Below, one piece after another: positions 1 through 5,240 of a stretch of 6,910 bases of DNA. Origin of the DNA: a bacterium. Its GTDB lineage: Bacteria > Desulfobacterota > DSWW01. The notes below the pieces were generated by a model. That model searched no databases. It saw nothing but the letters and a program-made list of their open reading frames with translations, and was not told the origin of the DNA. The DNA is taken from assembly GCA_030609865.1 (NCBI GenBank), contig JAUWSZ010000129.1, positions 1 to 6,910 of the forward strand. Direction: 5' to 3'. Within the stretch, counting starts at the first letter, position 1. Every line of letters starts with the position of its first letter. The position numbers and the translations under genes are program-made.

Positions 1-46
1 ACTCCTGCCCGACCGTGGCTTCAAGTTCCTCAAACGCTCCGTTCAT
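1..46 (-). CDS. Start of an unidentified gene, truncated by the window (possible MaoC-type hydratase)
   Basis: Only the first 15 codons are present, reading MNGAFEELEATVGQE, and the gene runs off the left edge. A GGAGG Shine-Dalgarno on the minus strand (plus-strand bases 56-60) stands 9 nt ahead of the ATG at 46-44, which supports a real start. The gene lies 55 bp downstream of the acyl-CoA dehydrogenase stop on the same strand, with no terminator between, so it is probably the next gene of that operon. The 'EELEATVGQE' stretch faintly resembles the N-terminus of MaoC-like (R)-hydratases, which often begin with a short helix ending in 'VGxE'. A hydratase would fit after a dehydrogenase, but 15 residues cannot prove a family, and a second acyl-CoA dehydrogenase subunit or another beta-oxidation protein is equally allowed. 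Confidence 0.6.
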   Translation of the reverse strand, partial: MNGAFEELEATVGQE

Positions 47-101
47 ATCCTCTTGCCTCCTTACACCGCACCATCCCGTATCGTCTCGGTGTGAAACAGA
101 G

Positions 102-1274
102 TCACAGAGATCTTGGCATCATCAACCCGGCCATGGCGATGATGTTCTTCTGTACCTCGATCGCTCCACCGCCGAAGATCAGCACCAGGTCCCTTCGGAA
201 ATAATTCGGCATTGCCCCTCCGAGGGGAGCCCATTTTGATCCCTGCTCCAGCTGCCCGTACAGCCCCATGATCTCCATGATCTCGTTGTTGACCCGTTGG
301 TAAAGATCGGACCCGTAGGCCTTGACCGTAGAGGCCTCCGCATACACGGGCAACCCTTTCGTCAGCTGTACAGAGACCTGGGAGTTGAGCAATTTGAGGA
401 CTTCCACGTCCGCAATCATTTCGCAGAACCTGTTTTTCACCCCTTCCTGGTCGATGATAGACATCCCGTCCATCTTTGTCTTCTTCGCCCACTCGATCGT
501 TTCTTCGATTCGCCGGGTCAGGGGCGAGTATGGACAGAGGGCGATACGTTCGAGGTCCAGCTGCGCGGTCATGTATTTCCAGGCCTTGTTTTCCTCGCCC
601 ACGAGTCGACTCTTCGGAACCCGGATATTGTCGTAGAAGGTGGAGTTGGTTCGCACGCCTCCGATGGTGTAAACCGGCGTGATTTCTATCCCAGGCGTGT
701 CGATGTCAACGAGGAAAAGCGAAATGCCGCGATGTTTCTTTACGTCCGGATCGGTCCTCGCAGCGAGCCAGATGTAATCGGCGAAGTGCGCACAACTCGT
801 GAACGACTTCTGCCCGTTGATGACGTAGCCGTCCCCATCCCGGACCGCCGTTGTCTTCAAGGATGCCAGATCCGTCCCTGCGTTCGGCTCGGAGTAGCCA
901 ATACAAATCTCTATCTCACCCCTGAGGATGCGGGGCAAAACGAGGTTCTTCAGCTCATCGCTGCCGTATTTCATGATCGTGGGACCGACCGTGTTGAGAG
1001 CCAGCATCGGCAGGGGTGCTTCTTCATACGCGGCGGCTTCGTAGAAGATGTACTGTTCCATCGGCGACCGACCTTGCCCGCCATACTCTTTGGGCCAGCC
1101 CACACCAAGCCATCCGTCCGCGCCGAGGCGTCGGAAGAACTCCCTGGACAAAGGGCCTCCGTATTCCCCCTGTTCTTCCATTTCTGCGATGAGTTCGGGC
1201 GTCATCGCCGTTTTCAGATACTCGCGGAACTCCTTGCCGAACGTCTCCTGTTCTGGCGTCAAAGCGAAATCCAT
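102..1274 (-). CDS. Acyl-CoA dehydrogenase family flavoprotein (FadE-like)
   Basis: A 390-residue protein of normal length for the family, which oxidises acyl-CoA to 2-enoyl-CoA in the cytoplasm with FAD and passes electrons to ETF. Visible in order: an N-terminal helical domain beginning MDFALTPEQE; the family signature YSEPNAGTDLASL at 127-139; the beta-domain motif GYVINGQKSFTS at 149-160; a C-terminal helical domain from about 235; and the terminal signature IEVQKNIIA at 372-380. The usual catalytic Glu of the C-terminal 'YEGT' motif is absent, because this region reads FGGG (367-370). Instead LDLER at 239-243 places Glu242 where isovaleryl- and long-chain acyl-CoA dehydrogenases keep their base. 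The RxxFG flavin-contact motif is also degenerate (T266, D269, G270). The start is supported by a minus-strand GGGAG (plus bases 1282-1286) 7 nt upstream. It is probably the first gene of a leftward operon. Substrate unknown; a non-catalytic or heteromeric subunit cannot be excluded. Confidence 0.93.
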   Translation of the reverse strand: MDFALTPEQETFGKEFREYLKTAMTPELIAEMEEQGEYGGPLSREFFRRLGADGWLGVGWPKEYGGQGRSPMEQYIFYEAAAYEEAPLPMLALNTVGPTIMKYGSDELKNLVLPRILRGEIEICIGYSEPNAGTDLASLKTTAVRDGDGYVINGQKSFTSCAHFADYIWLAARTDPDVKKHRGISLFLVDIDTPGIEITPVYTIGGVRTNSTFYDNIRVPKSRLVGEENKAWKYMTAQLDLERIALCPYSPLTRRIEETIEWAKKTKMDGMSIIDQEGVKNRFCEMIADVEVLKLLNSQVSVQLTKGLPVYAEASTVKAYGSDLYQRVNNEIMEIMGLYGQLEQGSKWAPLGGAMPNYFRRDLVLIFGGGAIEVQKNIIAMAGLMMPRSL

Positions 1275-1422
1275 TCAGACACTCCCGGTCGAATTCCCTC
1301 AGGAACGCGACAGCTTACGTTGATCAGTAGGTCCTAAGAAACTGGACATAGTGAAGACCGAAGAAAGGAGAAGACACATAGAGGCCTGACCTGGAGGCGG
1401 CAGAGCATACATGATGTTGCGT

Positions 1423-1451
1423 TTGCTTGATTTTGCCTGCCCTTCTATATA
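1423..1451 (+). promoter_or_regulatory. Candidate sigma70-type promoter for the acyl-CoA synthetase
   Basis: TTGCTT at 1423-1428 and TATATA at 1446-1451 are separated by 17 bp, the optimal sigma70 spacing. Transcription would start near 1458, giving a leader of roughly 165 nt. In that case the 11-bp direct repeats at 1542-1563 would lie in the transcribed leader, which is unusual for an activator site. A second promoter nearer to 1625, activated through those repeats, is therefore an alternative. Confidence 0.3.
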
Positions 1452-1491
1452 GCTTGTCTTTTCATCGTCAGGTGATACTAGTCATATTCCT

Positions 1492-1520
1492 TCTTATTGC
1501 AATTTCAGAACGGTTGTCAA
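1492..1520 (-). promoter_or_regulatory. Candidate promoter of the leftward acyl-CoA dehydrogenase operon
   Basis: Reading the minus strand, a perfect TTGACA lies at 1520-1515. After 17 bp it is followed by ATAAGA at 1497-1492, or TAAGAA with an 18-bp spacer. The -35 box matches consensus but the -10 is weak, suggesting an activated or modest promoter. The leader to the ATG at 1274 would be about 210 nt. The TTGACA overlaps the inverted repeats at 1518-1538, so a protein bound there could block or modulate this promoter. Confidence 0.4.
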
Positions 1521-1538
1521 GAGATTCTTGTGTCTCTT
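1518..1538. repeat. Nested inverted repeats, possible operator
   Basis: Two perfect inverted repeats share bases. CAAGA (1518-1522) and TCTTG (1526-1530) flank a 3-bp centre. AAGAGA (1519-1524) and TCTCTT (1533-1538) flank an 8-bp centre. They overlap the -35 box of the leftward promoter and end 3 bp before the direct repeats at 1542. The position suits a repressor operator, but 5- and 6-bp arms can arise by chance. Confidence 0.35.
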
Positions 1539-1541
1539 CGG

Positions 1542-1563
1542 TTTACATTCTTTTTACATTCTT
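1542..1563 (+). repeat. Tandem 11-bp direct repeat, probable regulator-binding site (copy A)
   Basis: TTTACATTCTT occurs twice with no mismatch, at 1542-1552 and 1553-1563. A degenerate TTTGCA follows at 1565-1570. The same arrangement, differing by one base per unit, precedes the flavoprotein genes at 3302. Eleven-bp spacing places the two units on the same face of the helix, as in sites for tandem winged-helix response regulators of the OmpR/PhoB family; the TTTACA core also resembles the TT(A/T/C)ACA hexamers of Bacillus PhoP boxes. That family assignment is inference. The site ends 61 bp before the synthetase start codon. Confidence 0.6.
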
Positions 1564-1624
1564 GTTTGCACATCGACGGTTTTTGCGGCAGCCTGTTTAG
1601 CATGAGCACAGGAAAGCACGAAAC

Positions 1625-3289
1625 ATGAGTCAGCAACAGCGTATTCTCGAGATCGAAACATCCCTTTGCGGATCCGACGGTCCTTTTCCGTTGGAAGAAT
1701 CCGTAGTCTTGGGGGAACGAATCAGGGTTTTCAAAAACCGTGCGTCCTCCTTGCGAACCCTGATCGAAGTCTCGGCGGCCTTTGGCGAGAAAGAGTACAT
1801 CATCTACGAGGACCGGCGTATAACCTATGCGGAGCACCGGAGAGCAGTCGCTTCGGTTGCCAAGGCCCTGCACGACGAATACGGTGTCAGAAAGGGCGAT
1901 CGGGTCGCGATCCTGTCGGCCAACAACCCGGAATGGATCGTAACCTTCTGGGCGACGGCCAGCCTGGGCGCGATCCCCGTAGGACTGAACGGGTGGTGGG
2001 TGTCTGACGAAATCATTTACGGCCTGGAGGATGCGGAACCCAAACTGCTCGTAGGGGACGAAAAGCGCCTGGCAAGACTCGACGGCATGTCCGTCTCGGT
2101 GCCGATCATACGGATCGAAAGTGATTTTCACGACCTCCGGACCTACGACGCAAACGCATCCCTGTCTACGGAACCGATCGCAGAGGATGACCCTGCATGC
2201 ATCCTGTATACGAGCGGAACCACGGGCCGCCCGAAGGGAGTCGTCAACAGCCATCGCAATATCGTTGCCCTGATTGGAATCCAGATATTTCACGGCCTAC
2301 GATCGCTCCAATGCAGGAATCTTGCACCGCCGGAGTCACCGGCCAGCCTCGTCACGAGCCCGTTGTTTCATGTGTCCGGGCTCTACGCCGGGGCGGTGAT
2401 TGCCCTTGCGACCGGCATCAAGTCGGTCTGGATGAAAGGTCGTTTCGACCCTGTCCGGGCGATGCAACTCATCCAGGACGAAGGCGTGACCAACTGGGGG
2501 CCGATGAACACGATAGCCTATCGGTTCTTGAATCACCCGAGGGTGGGAGACTATGATCTCTCATCCGTCACCAGCGTTGGTTCCGGTGGCGCCCCGATGC
2601 CCCGGGAACTTCAGGACCGTCTTCGGCAGGTCTTTCCTCGCGCCAGCGACAGCACCGCCCTCGGGTACGGCCTGACCGAGTGTACAGCGCTGGCCACGCT
2701 GAATTTCGGTGAGGAATTCAAGGAAAAGCCCCATTCCTCGGGACGTCCCCTGCCCACGGTGCAAGTCGAAATACGCAATTTGGCTGGGGAACCCGTGGAC
2801 GAGGAGACGGATGGCGAGATCCATATACGAGGACCCAATGTGATGCTCGAGTACTGGCGCCTGCCTCACGACACACAAAGCACGATCCTCCCCGGCCGAT
2901 GGCTGAGAACAGGGGACATCGGTCGCCTCGAGGGGGGGCACCTGCTGATCAACTCCCGTTCCCGCGATCTGATCTTGCGCGGATCGGAAAACGTCTATCC
3001 CGCAGAAATCGAGAATCGCCTGCTTGCCCACCCTGACGTAGCAGAGGCTGCCGTGGTTGGTGTCGAACACGAGGAACTCGGGCTAGAGGTCAAGGGGATC
3101 GTCGTGTCGCGTCCCAACGCAACCTTCACGCCTGAAGATCTGGCCGGCTGGGTCGGGGAAACCCTCGCCTACTACAAGGTTCCCACCCATTGGGAAATCC
3201 GGACCGAACCCTTGCCTCGAAACGCTGTCGGCAAGGTCATGAAACACTTGTTGGATCGAAAAGAAGACAACCCATTCTCAGAAGACTGA
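1625..3289 (+). CDS. AMP-forming acyl-CoA synthetase (class I adenylate-forming ligase)
   Basis: A 554-residue cytoplasmic ligase predicted to activate a carboxylic acid with ATP to an acyl-adenylate and then a CoA thioester. Core motifs are intact: the phosphate-binding loop YTSGTTGRPKG at 195-205; GYGLTE at 347-352, which holds the adenylate; TGD at 429-431 with the ribose-binding Asp430 region; the hinge segment RSRDLILRGSENVYP at 445-459; and the C-terminal catalytic lysine K537 in PRNAVGKVMK. The usual 'GGEN' of the hinge is GSEN here. The overall plan resembles medium/long-chain fatty-acid and CaiC-type ligases; substrate is not readable from motifs. An AGGAAAG Shine-Dalgarno at 1610-1616 lies 8 nt ahead of the ATG; an upstream ATG at 1602 is out of frame. 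It is transcribed divergently from the acyl-CoA dehydrogenase and shares an upstream direct-repeat site with the next genes, which suggests joint control. Confidence 0.95.
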   Translation: MSQQQRILEIETSLCGSDGPFPLEESVVLGERIRVFKNRASSLRTLIEVSAAFGEKEYIIYEDRRITYAEHRRAVASVAKALHDEYGVRKGDRVAILSANNPEWIVTFWATASLGAIPVGLNGWWVSDEIIYGLEDAEPKLLVGDEKRLARLDGMSVSVPIIRIESDFHDLRTYDANASLSTEPIAEDDPACILYTSGTTGRPKGVVNSHRNIVALIGIQIFHGLRSLQCRNLAPPESPASLVTSPLFHVSGLYAGAVIALATGIKSVWMKGRFDPVRAMQLIQDEGVTNWGPMNTIAYRFLNHPRVGDYDLSSVTSVGSGGAPMPRELQDRLRQVFPRASDSTALGYGLTECTALATLNFGEEFKEKPHSSGRPLPTVQVEIRNLAGEPVDEETDGEIHIRGPNVMLEYWRLPHDTQSTILPGRWLRTGDIGRLEGGHLLINSRSRDLILRGSENVYPAEIENRLLAHPDVAEAAVVGVEHEELGLEVKGIVVSRPNATFTPEDLAGWVGETLAYYKVPTHWEIRTEPLPRNAVGKVMKHLLDRKEDNPFSED

Positions 3290-3301
3290 GTTCACGATTC
3301 C

Positions 3302-3334
3302 TTTACATTGTTTTTACATTGTTTTTACCTCCGA
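3302..3334 (+). repeat. Tandem 11-bp direct repeat, probable regulator-binding site (copy B)
   Basis: TTTACATTGTT occurs twice without mismatch (3302-3312, 3313-3323), followed in register by a partial third unit sharing only TTTAC (3324-3334). It begins 13 bp after the synthetase stop and 190 bp before the flavoprotein start. It matches copy A at 1542 except for C to G at the ninth base of each unit, a covariation showing that the two units within an array are more alike than units between arrays. It probably marks an independent, co-regulated promoter for the flavoprotein genes. I see no strong -10; the best is TAACAT at 3361-3366. Confidence 0.6.
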
Positions 3335-3403
3335 CTGACGACTTCTCACCCCTGCCTCGCTAACATGAAAGCAGTAGTTACTCGCCGAAGATTCCAGGGA
3401 GAT

Positions 3404-3426
3404 ATCCCCTCTCAACGTAAGGGGGT
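3404..3426 (+). other. Possible leader hairpin before the flavoprotein operon
   Basis: ATCCCCT (3404-3410) can pair with AGGGGGT (3420-3426), including one G-U pair, around a 9-nt loop. A competing small hairpin, GGGA (3397-3400) with TCCC (3405-3408), uses some of the same bases. No run of T follows, so this is not a convincing intrinsic terminator. It could be an mRNA leader structure or chance pairing in a G+C-rich stretch. Confidence 0.2.
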
Positions 3427-3478
3427 CTCAAGCGTGTTTCGTGCCGCAACCGTACGTACGTCACGAAGATTCATAAAT

Positions 3479-3486
3479 GGAGGAGG
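3479..3486 (+). promoter_or_regulatory. Strong Shine-Dalgarno that fixes the start at 3492
   Basis: GGAGGAGG lies 5 nt ahead of the ATG at 3492. An in-frame ATG at 3477 overlaps the first base of this element and has no ribosome-binding site of its own. Starting at 3492 also puts the FAD-binding strand immediately after a short MGKDERYD lead, as usual for this fold, so the upstream ATG is probably not used. Confidence 0.75.
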
Positions 3487-3491
3487 AATTC

Positions 3492-5228
3492 ATGGGCAAG
3501 GATGAGAGATACGATATCGTCATCATCGGAGGAGGCCCTAACGGGATGGCGACAGCAGCCTACCTGGCGAAATCAAAGCTGAGCGTCTGCGTACTGGAGG
3601 AGCGGACAGAATGCGGTGGCGCCTGCGAGACCCAGGAACCTATACCCGGGGTTCGCATCTACCCGCACGCCATGCTGATGTATGCATCGCCGGCACCGGG
3701 CTTCGAACAACTCGAACTGCACAAGTACGGATTCCGGATGAACTGGGATCCGATGGATCTGCTGACGCCTGAAGCCACTTCCCTGGGTTGTACGGACGGG
3801 TGGCGAAGATACACAGAGAAGGACATGGCAGGTTGGGGGTTGCTGGGAGGCTTGCTCCAGTCCCCTCCCTACACGAAGGAGTTGCTGCGCGCCACCTTCT
3901 GGTGTCCGCCCCACCCCCCCGAGGTGGAGGTAACGGACGACAATGTGCCTTACATGCAGGTGTACAAGGAGCATCAGCCCGAGATCTGGAGCCCGGAACT
4001 GCGACAGGGCACGATGTTCGACATCCTGGACGAGCACTGTGAAACCGACCACTTCAAGACGTGCATGGCCTACGCAGCCTGGGCCTCTGGGGCTGCGGGA
4101 CACTGGGAGGGCGTGGCTATCCCCGCCATACACTGTGTTCATCTCCTCACCCTGACCAACACGGGCAAAACGAGCTATCCCCGGGGAGGCCTGCACGGCT
4201 ACTTCCACGCCATCCATCGCTGCGCAGTCCATCATGGCGCCGTGGTGCGGAGCTGTTGCCCCGTGGACGAGATCCTGGTCGATGACGGCAGAGCCGTTGG
4301 CGTCCGGTTGAGAGAAAACGCCGCGGTCGGCGGCAGGAAGATCTGGGCAAACAAGGCGGTGATCTCGGCGTGCGATGTGCATCAGACCTTCCTGAAGCTC
4401 GTGGGCCCTAAGCACCTCGACCCCGGGATCCTCCGGAAGATCAAGGACATCAGCCTCAAGAACCAGACCCTTTACGTTTCGCAGTACCTGGTCAAGAAAC
4501 CGTTGCGGTACAACGCCAAGTTCGCGGAATTCGCCGACACCCGTTTTGTGGGCCCGAACAAATACCCGTGGGGAGGCGTCTATCCCTGTGATTCCCGGGA
4601 GATCTATTACGCGGACGTTGCGGATTGCGACTCCCACAAGACGAAACCCACAATCCCGCCGGAGCAGAAGATGTGGTTCCAGGCGCCATCGCTCGCCTTC
4701 GACCCTTCGGACTGTCAGGGCTATCACCCAAAGGGACACATCACAGCGCCGATCGAGATGGCGCTTACCTCGCCCGACTATCACGTGGAGGGGGAGGATG
4801 CGCTCGACAAGTACAGGGATGAGATCGGCCAATACATGACTGAGTGTCACAGTTCGATGTACGACGGACTGGATGACGACAACATCATCCACCACTGGTT
4901 TGCAACCGGGCGTGATGTCGAGTTTCGGAACTCGGGCCTGATCGGCGGCACCTGGGCGGGCAGCCGCCACTGCGAGGACCAGTTGTGGGAGAATCGACCC
5001 ATCCCCGAGCTTGCCCGCTACCGCTCCCCGGTAGAGGGCCTGTACCACGTACACCAGACCTCGGGGCATCCCGGGGGCCTGTGCCTGATGGCCATCCCTT
5101 ACAACCTGATGCACATCCTCATCGAGGACGGAGTCGCCCAGCCCGGCGACTGGTGGTATCCGTCACCGCACTACATCCCTCAGGAAGGAAAGACCTCTGC
5201 AGACCCGAACAAGAAATCCAAGTTATAG
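3492..5228 (+). CDS. CrtI/phytoene-desaturase-type FAD-dependent oxidoreductase, first of a tandem pair
   Basis: A 578-residue flavoprotein counted from the ATG at 3492. Its N-terminus carries the dinucleotide-binding fold [20 protein letters not shown] (7-26), the acidic end of strand 2 at E36-E37, and GG at 42-43, as in the COG1233 family of phytoene desaturases, retinol saturases and PYROXD2-like proteins. A second FAD contact region lies near the C-terminus (EGLYHVHQTSGHPGG, 515-529). Members desaturate, saturate or isomerise hydrophobic polyenes, but many are uncharacterised, and no carotenoid gene is nearby. This copy departs from the usual 'GLYxCGxxTxPGG': it has one extra residue and lacks the CG pair. 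It contains 18 cysteines, including C255-C256 and C41/C45. No signal peptide or clear membrane helix is seen. It is followed after 12 bp by a paralogue with which it is surely co-transcribed and may form a complex. Confidence 0.9.
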   Translation: MGKDERYDIVIIGGGPNGMATAAYLAKSKLSVCVLEERTECGGACETQEPIPGVRIYPHAMLMYASPAPGFEQLELHKYGFRMNWDPMDLLTPEATSLGCTDGWRRYTEKDMAGWGLLGGLLQSPPYTKELLRATFWCPPHPPEVEVTDDNVPYMQVYKEHQPEIWSPELRQGTMFDILDEHCETDHFKTCMAYAAWASGAAGHWEGVAIPAIHCVHLLTLTNTGKTSYPRGGLHGYFHAIHRCAVHHGAVVRSCCPVDEILVDDGRAVGVRLRENAAVGGRKIWANKAVISACDVHQTFLKLVGPKHLDPGILRKIKDISLKNQTLYVSQYLVKKPLRYNAKFAEFADTRFVGPNKYPWGGVYPCDSREIYYADVADCDSHKTKPTIPPEQKMWFQAPSLAFDPSDCQGYHPKGHITAPIEMALTSPDYHVEGEDALDKYRDEIGQYMTECHSSMYDGLDDDNIIHHWFATGRDVEFRNSGLIGGTWAGSRHCEDQLWENRPIPELARYRSPVEGLYHVHQTSGHPGGLCLMAIPYNLMHILIEDGVAQPGDWWYPSPHYIPQEGKTSADPNKKSKL

Positions 5229-5232
5229 GAGG
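5227..5232 (+). promoter_or_regulatory. Shine-Dalgarno overlapping the upstream stop codon
   Basis: AGGAGG at 5227-5232 begins inside the TAG stop (5226-5228) of the first flavoprotein and lies 8 nt ahead of the ATG at 5241. The overlap favours coupled translation and near-equal production of the two flavoproteins, as expected for subunits of one enzyme. Confidence 0.7.
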
Positions 5233-5240
5233 CGGATCCC

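Larger units (their letters stand above)
1275..1624. other. Divergent intergenic regulatory region
   Basis: This 350-bp stretch separates the leftward acyl-CoA dehydrogenase from the rightward acyl-CoA synthetase and has no credible coding sequence. The part nearest the synthetase (about 1420-1565) is A+T-richer than the flanking genes and carries the candidate promoter boxes, nested inverted repeats and tandem direct repeats listed separately. Bases 1300-1420 would be leader of the leftward transcript if the predicted minus-strand promoter is right. I see no terminator or RNA gene there. Confidence 0.85.

Noticed and set aside
297..1337. A 346-codon plus-strand frame opposite the acyl-CoA dehydrogenase
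   Set aside because: It is a shadow of the dehydrogenase reading frame with no motif or convincing ribosome-binding site.
1331..1347. Inverted repeat GTCC / GGAC
   Set aside because: Four-base arms with a 9-base spacer are expected by chance and have no promoter element beside them.
1542..1563. Start of a CRISPR array or a mobile-element end
   Set aside because: The 11-bp units are directly abutting without spacers, occur only twice, and there is no cas gene, transposase or target-site duplication nearby.
1275..1624. Sigma54 promoter in the divergent region
   Set aside because: I found no GG and GC dinucleotides with the required 10-bp spacing in a TGGCAC-N5-TTGCA context, including around the TTTGCA at 1565.
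1517..2293. A 258-codon minus-strand frame spanning the synthetase start and the direct repeats
   Set aside because: It overlaps the well-supported synthetase N-terminus, would run through the regulatory region, and shows no family motif.
3290..3476. An intrinsic terminator after the acyl-CoA synthetase
   Set aside because: The only hairpins here are short and no T-run follows them; the T-rich stretches near 3302-3326 belong to the direct repeats and are not preceded by a G+C-rich stem.
3308..3505. A 65-codon plus-strand frame in the gap before the flavoprotein pair (also startable at the ATG at 3365)
   Set aside because: Neither start has a Shine-Dalgarno, the first start lies inside the direct repeats, and the frame overlaps the flavoprotein start. 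The translation looks non-coding.
3573..5114. A 513-codon open frame on the minus strand, opposite the first flavoprotein
   Set aside because: It lies wholly opposite a gene with clear family motifs and an excellent ribosome-binding site. Its translation has no recognisable domain and is rich in Arg, Val and His, as expected for a shadow frame of G+C-rich coding DNA.
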